Shown: positions 35,905-45,416 of the stretch, one piece after another
How the letters are laid out: every line of letters begins with the position of its first letter
Position numbering within the stretch: position 1 is the stretch's first letter
Made by a program: the position numbers and the translations under genes
The notes under the pieces: generated by a model
What the model was told of the DNA's origin: nothing
The model's database searches: none
What the model saw: the letters and a program-made list of their open reading frames with translations, nothing else
Assembly (NCBI RefSeq): GCF_002849605.1
Contig: NZ_NPIB01000003.1
Location: forward strand, 186,001 to 250,000
From: Photobacterium carnosum
GTDB lineage: Bacteria > Pseudomonadota > Gammaproteobacteria > Enterobacterales > Vibrionaceae
DNA length: 64,000 nt
Direction of reading: 5' to 3'

Positions 35905-36538
35905 AGATGACCGGAACCTTGCTGATGGTTTACTCGACTGCTTAAAGCAAGCTGGATACAATTGCTTATATGCAGATTGTGCGACTAAAGTTGCTGCTTT
36001 ATGGCGAGATGCCGATCTTGTTGTACTTGATCGCCAATTACCGGAAGGTGATTCACTTGATTATTTATCAGGTTGGTTAAAAAAGAAATATGTTCCTGTT
36101 ATTTTATTAACAGCGATGGTTTCAATTAACGACAAAGTGATCGGGTTAGATTCTGGTGCAAAAGACTATTTAACGAAGCCATTTGCTGAAGAGGAGTTAT
36201 TGGCTCGTGTTCGAGTACATTTACGCGGTGAAGATGGTGATATGGCCGCTATTAATATTATCTCAGTGGGTAATATTACGATTAATCAAGAAAGCCGCGA
36301 AGTTTTTCATGGCAGTGATAGTGTAACCTTGACACGCACTGAGTTTGAATTACTGGCATTTTTAGCTAAAAATGCTGGTCGTGTATTTACTCGTGATGAA
36401 TTGTTAGATCAAGTGTGGGGTTACAATCACTACCCAACAACGCGTACTGTTGATACTCATATTTTGCAATTACGTCAAAAATTGCCTGATATTGAGATTG
36501 AAACATTACGTGGTGTTGGATATCGAATGAAGCCATAA
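35879..36538 (+). CDS. vxrB: VxrB-type response regulator
   Basis: This 219-residue OmpR-family regulator has a receiver domain (about 1-115, acidic pocket E9-D10-D11, phosphoacceptor D51, LTKPF lysine) and a C-terminal winged helix (TRTEFELLAFLAKNAGRVF, TRTVDTHILQLRQKL). The start is GTG 35879, inside the end of vxrA, with GGAG seven bases upstream. The open frame from 35843 would add residues foreign to receiver domains. It should be phosphorylated by the preceding kinase and act on cell-wall and biofilm genes as in Vibrio. Confidence 0.88.
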   Translation: MNQTLLLVEDDRNLADGLLDCLKQAGYNCLYADCATKVAALWRDADLVVLDRQLPEGDSLDYLSGWLKKKYVPVILLTAMVSINDKVIGLDSGAKDYLTKPFAEEELLARVRVHLRGEDGDMAAINIISVGNITINQESREVFHGSDSVTLTRTEFELLAFLAKNAGRVFTRDELLDQVWGYNHYPTTRTVDTHILQLRQKLPDIEIETLRGVGYRMKP

Positions 36539-36557
36539 GATTTAGGTACCGTATTCC

Positions 36558-37442
36558 ATGAGAATAAACAAGCAAAAACGCTGGCTTATGGGATTATTGT
36601 TAGTGCATTCGACGTTATTTTCGTCGAGTGCATTTGCATCATCTGATTGGTTTGTATCGCAAGATCTTTATACGATGGCGCATAAAGAATTACTTGAAGA
36701 TAATACAGCTGCTGTTTTTCAAACGATAATTCAAGCATGGCAACAATCCCCTAATAGCGTACAAGCTAACAATCTTGATCAATTACTTAATTTAGCCATC
36801 AGTGAAGATTGTGGGCATAGCCTTGAGCGTAAAGTTTTACCTGTTTGGTTACCGAAATTATCAATTGAACGCCAAGTTGAGCAGAACCTGAATCAACAAT
36901 TATTAAAAATTTCTGTTGTTGGTCTTACTCGCAGTGATATTACGAATATTAGCCTGACGAAATGGCCGAATAAACCGTTATTGCAAGGTGCTCCATCTAT
37001 TGATGATGGTGGTTTTTTTTCTGTTAAAACAAAGCGTTTAAATGAACCTGTTTCTGCTGGGCTGTATAAACTATCAATTACTGCTGAGAATAAGCCCGCT
37101 TGGGTTGACTGGATTGTTTTAACAACACCTGCGGATAAACAAGAAATTAGCTGGAAAGACAGTAAAACGTGGCGTATTAGCAATATTGAAAAAAATAATG
37201 GTAATTGTCCGTCTCCAACATTAAATATAAAGTTATATGATCTTAATGATACAACATGGCATTCTATTTGGAGTCAAGAGTCTGACTCAGATTGGCCAAC
37301 AACATTGCCTAAATTAAATGTTCCTGAGGGGCGTTATTGGCTCAGTGTTGGTATGGTAAAGACGCGTTGGCAAGGTGAAATCTCGATTTTAGATATTCAA
37401 CGTATTACTCGTCCAGTCGATTATATTGGCGATGATGATTAA
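36558..37442 (+). CDS. vxrC: VxrC-type periplasmic protein
   Basis: The 294-residue protein carries a signal peptide (about 1-28, ending AFASS) and a periplasmic body without membrane segments. It follows vxrB by 19 bases, the position of vxrC in Vibrio, and probably belongs to the family annotated as DUF2861. In V. cholerae vxrC is part of the vxrABCDE operon but its action is unclear; vxrD and vxrE are not present downstream here. Identification relies mainly on gene order. Confidence 0.7.
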   Translation: MRINKQKRWLMGLLLVHSTLFSSSAFASSDWFVSQDLYTMAHKELLEDNTAAVFQTIIQAWQQSPNSVQANNLDQLLNLAISEDCGHSLERKVLPVWLPKLSIERQVEQNLNQQLLKISVVGLTRSDITNISLTKWPNKPLLQGAPSIDDGGFFSVKTKRLNEPVSAGLYKLSITAENKPAWVDWIVLTTPADKQEISWKDSKTWRISNIEKNNGNCPSPTLNIKLYDLNDTTWHSIWSQESDSDWPTTLPKLNVPEGRYWLSVGMVKTRWQGEISILDIQRITRPVDYIGDDD

Positions 37443-37457
37443 GATAATTCATAACTA

Positions 37458-37512
37458 AATGGCTATTACATTTAACTTTTACTGGTTAAATTATGTAATG
37501 GTCATTTTTTTT
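37458..37512 (+). terminator. Terminator of vxrABC
   Basis: A long imperfect stem joins AATGGCTATTACATTTAAC (from 37458) and GTTAAATTATGTAATGGTC (to about 37503), followed by eight T. Confidence 0.7.
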
Positions 37513-37560
37513 CCTTTAAATTCAGATAAATAAAACTAATTAGAGAAAAGATAGAAATAG

Positions 37561-37597
37561 CACTGTAAACATGTATAATTTATACATGTTTACAGTG
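37561..37597 (+). promoter_or_regulatory. NsrR-type operator ahead of nnrS
   Basis: A perfect 17-bp inverted repeat with a three-base centre spans 37561-37597. Its core, CATGTATAATTTATACATG, fits the NsrR consensus (ATG-Y-AT … AT-R-CAT, 19 bases). NsrR is a nitric-oxide-sensing repressor and nnrS is a classical target. It ends eleven bases before the start codon, so binding would block transcription or its start. Confidence 0.8.
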
Positions 37598-37607
37598 AGG
37601 TAGTATG

Positions 37608-38804
37608 ATGCAAATTATAGATCGAGCACAAGAAGAAAAAATCCCACCGTTATTCCGACTCGCATTTCGTCCGTTTTTTATCGGAGCAGCAATTTATGCT
37701 GTGATTTCAATTGCATTATGGGGTTTGTTTTGGTCTGGTAATACTCACATTAGCCAATTTATGTATGGTAATCCGTTATGGTGGCATAGCCATGAAATGT
37801 TATTTGGATTTACAGGTGCGGTTATTGTTGGATTTTTATTAACGGCAGTACAAACATGGACCGGACAAACAGGAGTAAAAGGGTTCAAGTTAGCCTTTCT
37901 ATTTAGTTTATGGCTTATTGCACGGTTAGGATTGATTTTTGCTACACCGAGTTATTTATGGATGGTCGTTGATTGTGCTTGGATTGTTGTCGCAACTGTT
38001 TTTTTAGCAATACCCATTATTAGAGTGAAGCAATGGCGCAATTTGTTTTTTGTACCCGTTTTAATTATATTTACATTACTCAATGTTAAATATCATTTAA
38101 TGGTACTCAAGGTTATTCCTTACGATTTAAAAGCAACGGCATTAACAACACTGACTATTATTGCTGCGGTGGTATTAGTTGTGGGTGGAAGAGTGATCCC
38201 ATTCTTTACCTCACGAGGAACACAGACTGCGACGATCACACGCATTCCAATGCTTGAATACGCCGCATTGGTGCCTATTTGGATATTACTAATACTCACT
38301 ATTTTTCCTATTACCGTTTCAGCAAATGTATTAGCGACAACCTATATTATTGCTGCTGTGACTAATTTAGTGCGTCTGTGTCGCTGGCGTAGTTATAAAA
38401 CAAAAACAGTACCGTTATTATGGTCGCTACATGGGGCTTATTTATCAATGATTATTGGTTTAGCATGGCTTGGTGGAAGTTATATTGATCATAATATGAG
38501 CTCGGCTATTGGGATCCATCTCATTGCTATTGGTGGTATTGGCGCAATGATACTTGCGATGATGGCGCGTGTTTCATTAGGACATACAGGACGAAAATTA
38601 CAGGTGGGTCGTTGGATGATGATCGCATTTGTTAGCATATTTGGTTCGTTATTAGCGCGAACATTATTAGTGGTTGTAATGCCAATAGCGGCGGTAGATG
38701 CATATGTTATTTCAGCCGTTTTATGGGTAATTGCATTTACTATTTTTAGTGTGGTTTATTTTCCAATATTAACGAAAGCTCGTGCTGATGGTCATCCTGG
38801 TTAA
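37608..38804 (+). CDS. nnrS: NnrS family membrane protein
   Basis: This 398-residue polytopic membrane protein has about twelve hydrophobic segments and the N-terminal motif PPLFRLAFRPFFIGAA, diagnostic of NnrS. The histidine pair in WWHSHEMLFGF is a conserved haem/metal-binding feature. NnrS is a haem- and copper-containing protein that protects cells under nitric oxide stress. I chose the second ATG (37608), which is seven bases from GAGG. The operator at 37561-37597 suggests NsrR control. Confidence 0.92.
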   Translation: MQIIDRAQEEKIPPLFRLAFRPFFIGAAIYAVISIALWGLFWSGNTHISQFMYGNPLWWHSHEMLFGFTGAVIVGFLLTAVQTWTGQTGVKGFKLAFLFSLWLIARLGLIFATPSYLWMVVDCAWIVVATVFLAIPIIRVKQWRNLFFVPVLIIFTLLNVKYHLMVLKVIPYDLKATALTTLTIIAAVVLVVGGRVIPFFTSRGTQTATITRIPMLEYAALVPIWILLILTIFPITVSANVLATTYIIAAVTNLVRLCRWRSYKTKTVPLLWSLHGAYLSMIIGLAWLGGSYIDHNMSSAIGIHLIAIGGIGAMILAMMARVSLGHTGRKLQVGRWMMIAFVSIFGSLLARTLLVVVMPIAAVDAYVISAVLWVIAFTIFSVVYFPILTKARADGHPG

Positions 38805-38888
38805 TCTGTATTCAGTAAGGATAAACAGTGACATTGTTTCACTTTACTCCTAGAATACCTACCCGTTTACGAAGTTAAGAAGAATGAT

Positions 38889-39074
38889 ATGTATAATCAC
38901 ACGCCGACATTAACGCACTCAGAACAGCAAGTAGCTGCAGAGCGTATTCATGATCTTATGGCTACAGGTATTAGTAGCGGTGAAGCTATCATGATTGTTG
39001 CTCATGAGATTCGTGAAGCGGATATGAAGCGTCGTCAGGATGCTGGCGAATTCTCTGCGGATGAAGAAGAATAA
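38889..39074 (+). CDS. yoaH: YoaH family (UPF0181) protein
   Basis: The 61-residue acidic protein matches YoaH in size and pattern: [20 protein letters not shown] then [16 protein letters not shown], and an acidic tail. The function of YoaH is unknown. It is monocistronic with its own terminator. Confidence 0.88.
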   Translation: MYNHTPTLTHSEQQVAAERIHDLMATGISSGEAIMIVAHEIREADMKRRQDAGEFSADEEE

Positions 39075-39107
39075 AACTAAGTTATCATTCGTAACTATCT
39101 AATAAAT

Positions 39108-39134
39108 AAAAAGAGCCTTTATGGCTCTTTTTTT
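39108..39134 (+). terminator. Terminator of yoaH
   Basis: AAAGAGCC (39110-39117) pairs with GGCTCTTT (39123-39130), followed by T to 39134. Confidence 0.9.
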
Positions 39135-39232
39135 ATTTTTGAATAATTTCATTTCAAATAAATGACTAGCAACAAGGAATGTATTACTTCTACAATGAAC
39201 TAATAAAATAATAAAGTATCGAGGAAACATTG

Positions 39233-39760
39233 ATGGATAGTCGTTATTTAGTAGCACAAGAATTTGCAAAAAAACGTCACGGTGAGCAAAAATATGGCGA
39301 AACCCCATATGCAGTGCATCTTAATACTGTAGCAAAATTGGCTCAACCATTTGGCATCGATGCGATGATTGTTGCCCAATTACATGATGTGATTGAAGAT
39401 ACGGATACTAATTTTAACGAATTAGTTGATCGCTTTGGTTTTACGATTGCTGATGCGGTTAATTCTGTTACTGATGTGAAATTAGAAGATCGTGCGAAAA
39501 GAAAATTAGAAATTAACCATCGTCTAGCAGCTTTAAACATTACAGAAGATGCTGCACGTTTAGCTCTGATAGTGAAAGTGTGTGATCGTTTAGCGAATGT
39601 GCGTTCAAGTAGTAAAAGCTCACCACGACATTATAAAATGTATCAACATGAACATTCTGCATTTAAAGATGCAGTCTATCGTCCAGGTCTTTGTGATGAT
39701 TTATGGAGAGAACTAGATGGCCTCATTATTGGTCAACCTGAAGCTACGTTATGTAAGTAA
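39233..39760 (+). CDS. Small HD-domain protein, alarmone hydrolase-like
   Basis: The 175-residue protein is an HD-superfamily domain resembling the hydrolase half of RelA/SpoT: H29 (PYAVHLNTV), HD at 51-52, ED at 55-56 and DRLAN (118-122). These align with residues that bind manganese and (p)ppGpp in SpoT and in small alarmone hydrolases. A synthetase domain is absent. It may hydrolyse (p)ppGpp or a related nucleotide. ATG 39233 has GAGG at a normal distance. Confidence 0.78.
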   Translation: MDSRYLVAQEFAKKRHGEQKYGETPYAVHLNTVAKLAQPFGIDAMIVAQLHDVIEDTDTNFNELVDRFGFTIADAVNSVTDVKLEDRAKRKLEINHRLAALNITEDAARLALIVKVCDRLANVRSSSKSSPRHYKMYQHEHSAFKDAVYRPGLCDDLWRELDGLIIGQPEATLCK

Positions 39761-39784
39761 TATCTTCACTTTTCGACAAAACAG

Positions 39785-39815
39785 AGGCCTAACATTGTGT
39801 TAGGCCTTTTTATTT
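39785..39815 (+). terminator. Terminator between the HD gene and nadE
   Basis: AGGCCTAACA (39785-39794) pairs with TGTTAGGCCT (39798-39807), followed by a T-rich stretch. It lies between convergent genes. Confidence 0.85.
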
Positions 39816-39839
39816 ATATCAGCACTATTTGGGTCTAGG

Positions 39840-40676
39840 TCAGTCTTTATCGTAAATAGTCGGGATTGGCTGACGTTTATGCTGAGTTGCACGATAAATA
39901 CTAATTAAACGTTCACTGACAAATTCATCAACGGGTTTACCTTCAAGGAAGTCATCAATTTGGTCATAAGTAACCAATAATGCCTCTTCATCCGCTTTCT
40001 GTGGTGCCAATTCTTCTAAATCAGCGGTAGGCACTTTAGCCACAAGATGTTCAGGCGCGCCTAATTTAGCGGCAATGCTACGAATTTGACGTTTATTTAA
40101 ACCAAAAAGAGGAGCAAGATCACAAGCACCATCACCAAATTTAGTGTAGAACCCTGTAATATTTTCTGCTGAATGATCTGTACCAATAACAAGACCACCG
40201 ACTAAGCCAGCGATTTCATATTGTGCAATCATACGTGCGCGTGCTTTAACATTGCCTTTTACAAAATCGACTTTAGCCGCGTCGGTTGGAATTAAAGTTG
40301 TACCTTCTAATCCTAATAAAGCACTGGCATGTAGTCCATCAACACCCGTTTTGATATTTACACTAACAGATTGACTAGGTTGGATAAACTGTAAAGCATG
40401 TTGTGCTTCATCTTCATCTTGTTGCTCGCCATAAGGAAGGCGAACAGCGATGAACTGATAATCATTGCTCGTTGTTATTGTATTTAAATCATTGATAGCA
40501 AGTTGTGCTAAACGGCCACAAGTTGTTGAGTCAACACCTCCGCTAATACCTAGAACTAAAGATTTACAACCAGATTGCTTAAGTTTTTTCTGGATGAAAG
40601 CAATACGGCGCTGGATTTCAAATTCAATATCGATAGTGGGTAGTACGCGCATCTGCTCACGGATAAGTTGTTCCAT
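39840..40676 (-). CDS. nadE: NH3-dependent NAD synthetase
   Basis: The 278-residue enzyme has the ATP pyrophosphatase loop SGGVDS (45-50), the NaAD-contacting region [19 protein letters not shown] and the C-terminal [17 protein letters not shown]. It amidates nicotinic acid adenine dinucleotide to NAD using ammonia and ATP. No glutaminase domain is present, and the length equals E. coli NadE (275). It diverges from a NadD-like gene, so two steps of NAD synthesis are encoded next to each other. Confidence 0.95.
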   Translation of the reverse strand: MEQLIREQMRVLPTIDIEFEIQRRIAFIQKKLKQSGCKSLVLGISGGVDSTTCGRLAQLAINDLNTITTSNDYQFIAVRLPYGEQQDEDEAQHALQFIQPSQSVSVNIKTGVDGLHASALLGLEGTTLIPTDAAKVDFVKGNVKARARMIAQYEIAGLVGGLVIGTDHSAENITGFYTKFGDGACDLAPLFGLNKRQIRSIAAKLGAPEHLVAKVPTADLEELAPQKADEEALLVTYDQIDDFLEGKPVDEFVSERLISIYRATQHKRQPIPTIYDKD

Positions 40677-40922
40677 GGATCATGAATCCTTAAGGCTTTT
40701 GCCCAAATATTAATCATTTAAAACGACATAACGGAAAAATGAGAATTCAGCCATTACACCTTTATCAAAATCATGCGATAACTCTAACTAAGGATCAATG
40801 CTCAAGCGTGAATTTATATAAAATAATGCCGTTTTAGCGTAAAAACAGTACGATACTAAAGAATATTTCCTAAACTAGGTTGTATTTATAAGGTTGGTAA
40901 TTAAGAGGGGAGTGATTGAAAT

Positions 40923-41450
40923 ATGAAACAGACACTGGCAGTTTTTGGTAGTGCATTTAACCCTCCAAGTTTAGGCCATCGTTCGGTATTAGAGCGACTA
41001 AGTCAGTTTGATAAGGTGTTATTGCTTCCTAGCTATCAACATGCGTGGGGGAAAGTGATGCTTGATTATGATGCTCGCTGTGATCTTGTTCGTGCATTTA
41101 TCAGTGATATTGGACAATCTAATCTAGAATTGTCTACATTAGAACAACAAATTGCCATTGGTGATAACGCTGTCACAACATATTCTGTACTTAAAAACTT
41201 ACAATTAAAGCACCCAGATACCAATATTACCTTTGTTGTTGGGCCCGATAATTTTCTGAATTTTCATCGATTTTATAAAGCAGATGAAATCCTAAAACAA
41301 TGGCAAATTATGGCATGTCCGGAAACAGTTCCAATACGAAGTACTTTAATTCGAGAGGCATTGGCAAGTAATGATGATATTAGCCAATATACGACGCCAA
41401 CAGTTAAATTAATGCTCATGAATGATGAACGTTTTCTATTTTCTCATTAA
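40923..41450 (+). CDS. NadD-like nicotinate-nucleotide adenylyltransferase
   Basis: The 175-residue nucleotidyltransferase has GSAFNPPSLGHRSVLERL, the (H/T)xGH-type motif at the N-terminus, and IRSTLIREAL near the C-terminus, the ISSTxxR motif. Such enzymes join AMP to nicotinate or nicotinamide mononucleotide. It is shorter than E. coli NadD (213 aa), so it may be a second, paralogous enzyme. It is transcribed divergently from nadE. Confidence 0.82.
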   Translation: MKQTLAVFGSAFNPPSLGHRSVLERLSQFDKVLLLPSYQHAWGKVMLDYDARCDLVRAFISDIGQSNLELSTLEQQIAIGDNAVTTYSVLKNLQLKHPDTNITFVVGPDNFLNFHRFYKADEILKQWQIMACPETVPIRSTLIREALASNDDISQYTTPTVKLMLMNDERFLFSH

Positions 41451-41473
41451 CGAACGGATAGTTAATATTGCGC

Positions 41474-42019
41474 ATGAATACGATGAAAGCAGTGATACTT
41501 ATTATGATGAGTAACGTAATTTATTCATCATCTGCCTATGCTTATCCATGTAAATTGATATCTCATGAAGTCATTAAAACAGATGATCATTTGTTTCAAT
41601 TTGATCATGCAGCCTGTCTATCATCGAATAATGCTGACAATATTCCATTTTTACATGTTAAGACTAATTCTTATGATCACGCTCAACAATTCAGTGATTG
41701 GAAACAAGATCATAATTATAACACCAGTGATTTTTGGAATTTGTGGAATGATGATTTTTCTGATCATCCTGTTTTTACTGACCATAATGATTCAATGTAC
41801 TACGGTTTAGGATTTTGGTTGCCAAGAAAATATAATAATGAAGAGGTTGACGATGTGGTTGATGCCGAGCAATGGGTATTAAATCATGGTGTCCAAATGA
41901 GTTTAGGTTTTGGTGATCCAAATGATGATAGCACCCAGGTACGATTAGATTATCGCTGGCATACCAAGAGTAATGTTGATGATGGCATTTCATTACAAGT
42001 ACATGTGCCGTTGAATTAA
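41474..42019 (+). CDS. Predicted secreted protein of unknown function
   Basis: The protein (about 181 aa) has a signal peptide (to about residue 22, ...SSSAYA) and a mature part rich in Asp, Asn, His and Trp, with two cysteines (YPCKL and AACLSS). No family is recognised. Possible starts are TTG 41468, ATG 41474 and ATG 41483. It follows the NadD-like gene by about 23 bases and may be cotranscribed. Confidence 0.65.
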   Translation: MNTMKAVILIMMSNVIYSSSAYAYPCKLISHEVIKTDDHLFQFDHAACLSSNNADNIPFLHVKTNSYDHAQQFSDWKQDHNYNTSDFWNLWNDDFSDHPVFTDHNDSMYYGLGFWLPRKYNNEEVDDVVDAEQWVLNHGVQMSLGFGDPNDDSTQVRLDYRWHTKSNVDDGISLQVHVPLN

Positions 42020-42070
42020 GAAAGATCCGATGGCGATTTAATATAAAAGCAATCAAACATGAAACGGAAG

Positions 42071-42102
42071 ATAATGCCCATATTCATAATGGGCATTATT
42101 TT
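42071..42102 (+). terminator. Terminator between convergent genes
   Basis: ATAATGCCCAT (42071-42081) pairs with ATGGGCATTAT (42089-42099), followed by T to 42102. Confidence 0.75.
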
Positions 42103-42116
42103 AAGATCAGGGATTA

Positions 42117-42797
42117 TTATTGAAAGGACTTGCCTAGAATCGCCATCGCAAGCGCTTCAAGTAATACTTCTGATGTATTTAGCTGCGCTGCAATTTGCGG
42201 TAATTTTCTTCCTGAACGGATTAATTTCACCGTTTCACGTATGGTAAGACAAGATTCAAATTCTTTTAATGTCATCCCTAATACAGGTTGTATCGTTTTA
42301 ATTGCTGATGAGTCAGTAACTTTATGACCATTAAGTAATAAGGCTAACGCACTATGATAGTGTTTGCTAATTGCAGGTGATAACGATTGGGTAGAGGCTG
42401 ATAAGTTTGCTACTTGATCGGCCACGACTTTAAGTAAGCGTCCATCGACACCATTCCAATCATTTTCTTCAACTGGCTGTTTTTCAAGTTCGACCAATAA
42501 GGCATTAAGTAACGGGGTTACGATAAAGAACCCTGCATCACGACACAATGGTTGTCGTAAACGGATTGAAAACGCAACTTTAAAAAACTGCGTGCCAGGT
42601 AAAATCGTTAATGCATGTAAACAATCAAAGGGTACCCAAAACCCCTGTCCTTTGGACATGAGGTGCTCATGTTTACCTAAACGTATTAATATGCTGCCGC
42701 TATTCACAACAATAAAGTAGGCGTTGTGACTTTTACGACGAGAACCAACGAAAAGAAAAGGGTGCTCGTTATTGGAAAACTCAATGGCTTGTTTCAT
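42117..42797 (-). CDS. AraC-type regulator with short C-terminus
   Basis: The 226-residue protein has an N-terminal cupin-like effector domain (about 1-100; GQGFWVPFDCLHALTILPG) as in AraC-family regulators. The C-terminal part is short and contains only one good helix-turn-helix-like region (CLTIRETVKLIRSGRKLPQIAAQL) in place of the usual 100-residue double HTH. It may have reduced or altered DNA binding. It diverges from the acyltransferase gene at 43056, a possible target. Confidence 0.65.
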   Translation of the reverse strand: MKQAIEFSNNEHPFLFVGSRRKSHNAYFIVVNSGSILIRLGKHEHLMSKGQGFWVPFDCLHALTILPGTQFFKVAFSIRLRQPLCRDAGFFIVTPLLNALLVELEKQPVEENDWNGVDGRLLKVVADQVANLSASTQSLSPAISKHYHSALALLLNGHKVTDSSAIKTIQPVLGMTLKEFESCLTIRETVKLIRSGRKLPQIAAQLNTSEVLLEALAMAILGKSFQ

Positions 42798-43055
42798 AAT
42801 GTCTCTCTAACTCGATATCTTATACATATTCGGCTGTTTTTGTTTCATCGTCAACATTGCATAGGCGACAATAATCAAAATCAGTGTATGATTGGTCGTT
42901 TTTGCATTAGAACGCACTTTTTATGATTAATAGTGGTTGAAAATTCAACGACTCGCTATGGTTAGATCTTCAACCATATTCCTTATCGATTTAGGTTATT
43001 AGGTAAAATAATATTTACCAAAAAATAACTGATTTTTTCAAGATGAAGCCTTATT

Positions 43056-44171
43056 GTGTGTATAGATAACGATATTTATAAAGAGATCCGCCCTTACAAC
43101 GATAACGAAGTTAAAGGGGCTATTAAACGCCTTATTGAGGATAAAGATTTTATCAATGCTATTTTAAAATACCGCTTTCCTCATGCTTCCGGTATGTTTG
43201 GGTGGTTGCTTATTCCATTAATAAAACGTTTTCTTGTTAAAAAATGGTCAAATGTGGCCAGTGTTAAAGACGTACAAGATTATGTTGCTAAGTATATGCG
43301 AGCAACAATAGATCATTCATGTGACGGTGTAACTATAACCGGCTTGGATAAGCTCGACCCAAATAAAGCCTACTTATTTGTTTCTAATCATCGTGATATT
43401 GCAATGGATCCTGCGATGGTGAATTGGTGTTTATTCAATAATAATTTCACTACAGTTCGTATTGCGATTGGTGATAATTTACTTAAAAAGCCTTGTGCAA
43501 CTGAATTGATGCGTTTAAATAAGAGTTTTATTGTTAAACGTTCATCAAAAGGCCCTCGTGAGTTAATGAAGTCATTAGGTCTACTTTCTAGTTATATTTC
43601 ACATTCTTTAATGACGGGCAATAATATTTGGATAGCACAAAAAGAAGGCCGAGCAAAAGACGGTAACGATAAAACTGATCCTGCTATTTTGAAGATGTTC
43701 TTCATGGAAGGACGTAAGCAAAAAATGCCCTTTGCTGAGTTTATGAGTGGCTTAAATATTGTTCCTGTTGCTATTTCATATGAAAATGACCCTTGTGATT
43801 TGGCTAAAGCACAAGAGCTTTACCAAAAAGAGACGACGGGAACGTATGAAAAATCTGAATTTGAAGATATTGAAAGTATTGTCCAAGGTATTGTCGGACA
43901 GAAACGCAGAATCCATATCAGCTTTGGTGATGTGATCACCAATGCGCCAGAAACACCTGATGAAATGGCTGCAATTATTGACAAGCAAATAACTGAAAAT
44001 TATCATTTATTCCCATCAAATTATATTGCAGCAGAGATTGAATCGGATCAAGTAACGGCGGAAGAGCAACAGTTGTTTGCACAGAAATTAGCCGATCAAC
44101 CACAAGGTGTACAAGCGATTTTACGCCGTATGTATGCATTCCCGGCTCAGAAAAAACAGCCCCTAGAATAA
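43056..44171 (+). CDS. 1-acylglycerol-3-phosphate acyltransferase-like protein
   Basis: The 371-residue protein belongs to the PlsC/glycerolipid acyltransferase superfamily: the HxxxxD motif is NHRDIAMD (H112, D117), and IAQKEGRAKDG is the glycerophosphate-binding block. It probably transfers an acyl chain to a lysophospholipid-type acceptor at the inner membrane. The start is GTG 43056, since no in-frame ATG precedes IRPYNDNEV, which is conserved at the N-terminus of this subgroup. Confidence 0.85.
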   Translation: MCIDNDIYKEIRPYNDNEVKGAIKRLIEDKDFINAILKYRFPHASGMFGWLLIPLIKRFLVKKWSNVASVKDVQDYVAKYMRATIDHSCDGVTITGLDKLDPNKAYLFVSNHRDIAMDPAMVNWCLFNNNFTTVRIAIGDNLLKKPCATELMRLNKSFIVKRSSKGPRELMKSLGLLSSYISHSLMTGNNIWIAQKEGRAKDGNDKTDPAILKMFFMEGRKQKMPFAEFMSGLNIVPVAISYENDPCDLAKAQELYQKETTGTYEKSEFEDIESIVQGIVGQKRRIHISFGDVITNAPETPDEMAAIIDKQITENYHLFPSNYIAAEIESDQVTAEEQQLFAQKLADQPQGVQAILRRMYAFPAQKKQPLE

Positions 44172-44190
44172 ATACATTTATTTTAAAGCC

Positions 44191-44231
44191 AATAACGCGG
44201 CTATTGCTATAATAGCAATAGCCGCGTTATT
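44191..44231. terminator. Perfect 20-bp palindrome between convergent genes
   Basis: The 20 bases 44191-44210 and 44212-44231 are exact inverse copies around a single central base. Both flanking genes point into it. T runs on either side are weak. A bidirectional terminator is the simplest reading. Confidence 0.7.
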
Positions 44232-44266
44232 GTTTGTGGTTATATTTTTACTTAGATTATTTTTGG

Positions 44267-45184
44267 CTATGATTGCGGTGTTTTATACGGTGCTTGTGCC
44301 ATACGATCGGCCATAAAATCAATAAAGCAACGTACTTTAGGTGCTAAGTATTTTCGTCGTGGATAAACAGCATAGATGGGTAAATCGACAGTTGTTTTCC
44401 ACTCAGGAAGTAATTGAATTAATTTGTTATTTTTAATTTCATTGGTCATTAAGTATGTTGATAAATAGGCAATACCTAAGCCACTAACCGCCGCGTCCAA
44501 TACCGCGGGGGCATTATCTATACGGTAATTGCCTCGAACACGAATTGATTGTTGTACACCATCACGAGAGAAAGCCCAATTGACATATTTACGTTCGCGG
44601 CTTTGATAAGTAATGCAATTGTGGCGGCGTAAATCACTTGGTGTTTCAGGTTGACCATGCTGAGCAATATAATCTGGCGAAGCAACGACGACAAATTCAC
44701 AATTAGCTAATTTTCTTGCCACCATACCTTCCGGCGGATGCTCATGAATCGCTATCCAGCAATCAAATCCTTCTTCTAATAAATTAGGTCGATGATCAAA
44801 TAGACTAATTTCTAATTCTAATTCAGGATTACTTTTTTGAAATTCAGCTAAGGCCGATGTGATGTGAATATTGCCAAAAGATTGTGCAATACCAATTCGT
44901 AACACACCTTTGATTTCATTACGATAACCAGCGACCATCGCTTCAGCTTCATTAACGGTATCAACCAGTTGTTGACCATAATCGGCATACTGTAAACCGA
45001 TTTCAGTTAAGGCCACTGTGCGTGTGCTACGTTGGACTAATTGACAGCCTAAGCGTTCTTCTAAGTAACGTACTTGTTTACTTACTTGAGATTTAGAGAT
45101 GCCTAATCGTTCTGCTGCTCGAGTGAAATTTTGTTCATGACCTATCGCTGCCAAAATAACCATTTGTTGAAGATTTTCTAACAT
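44267..45184 (-). CDS. LysR-family regulator next to chromate transporter
   Basis: The 305-residue LysR regulator has a winged HTH (residues about 3-62, NFTRAAERLGISKSQVSKQV) and a periplasmic-binding-like effector domain. I start at MLENLQQMVI (45184); the frame is open to 45271 but the extra residues are hydrophobic and outside the family. The chromate transporter gene is divergent, 232 bases away, and is the likely target. Confidence 0.88.
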   Translation of the reverse strand: MLENLQQMVILAAIGHEQNFTRAAERLGISKSQVSKQVRYLEERLGCQLVQRSTRTVALTEIGLQYADYGQQLVDTVNEAEAMVAGYRNEIKGVLRIGIAQSFGNIHITSALAEFQKSNPELELEISLFDHRPNLLEEGFDCWIAIHEHPPEGMVARKLANCEFVVVASPDYIAQHGQPETPSDLRRHNCITYQSRERKYVNWAFSRDGVQQSIRVRGNYRIDNAPAVLDAAVSGLGIAYLSTYLMTNEIKNNKLIQLLPEWKTTVDLPIYAVYPRRKYLAPKVRCFIDFMADRMAQAPYKTPQS

Positions 45185-45416
45185 AGTATCTACTCGAAAG
45201 AGAAAAGCAAAGTAGGGGGACTTTATATAACTTTGCTTGTTATTACATAAGAAGAATATGATTTCTATCATAGAGGATTATGTTCATTATTAAAATGATA
45301 TGGTGCAATAAAGAAATCAATCATCGATATTAGTAATAATATGTATCTGTACAAACGATTTTAGTAATAGATAAACAATCGTTACAATCATCACTTCACT
45401 ATAGGAGATGTGATTA

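Noticed and set aside
41565-42056. Overlapping open frames on both strands within the secreted-protein gene
   Set aside because: They are alternative frames of the gene at 41474-42019, which has a signal peptide and proper start region.
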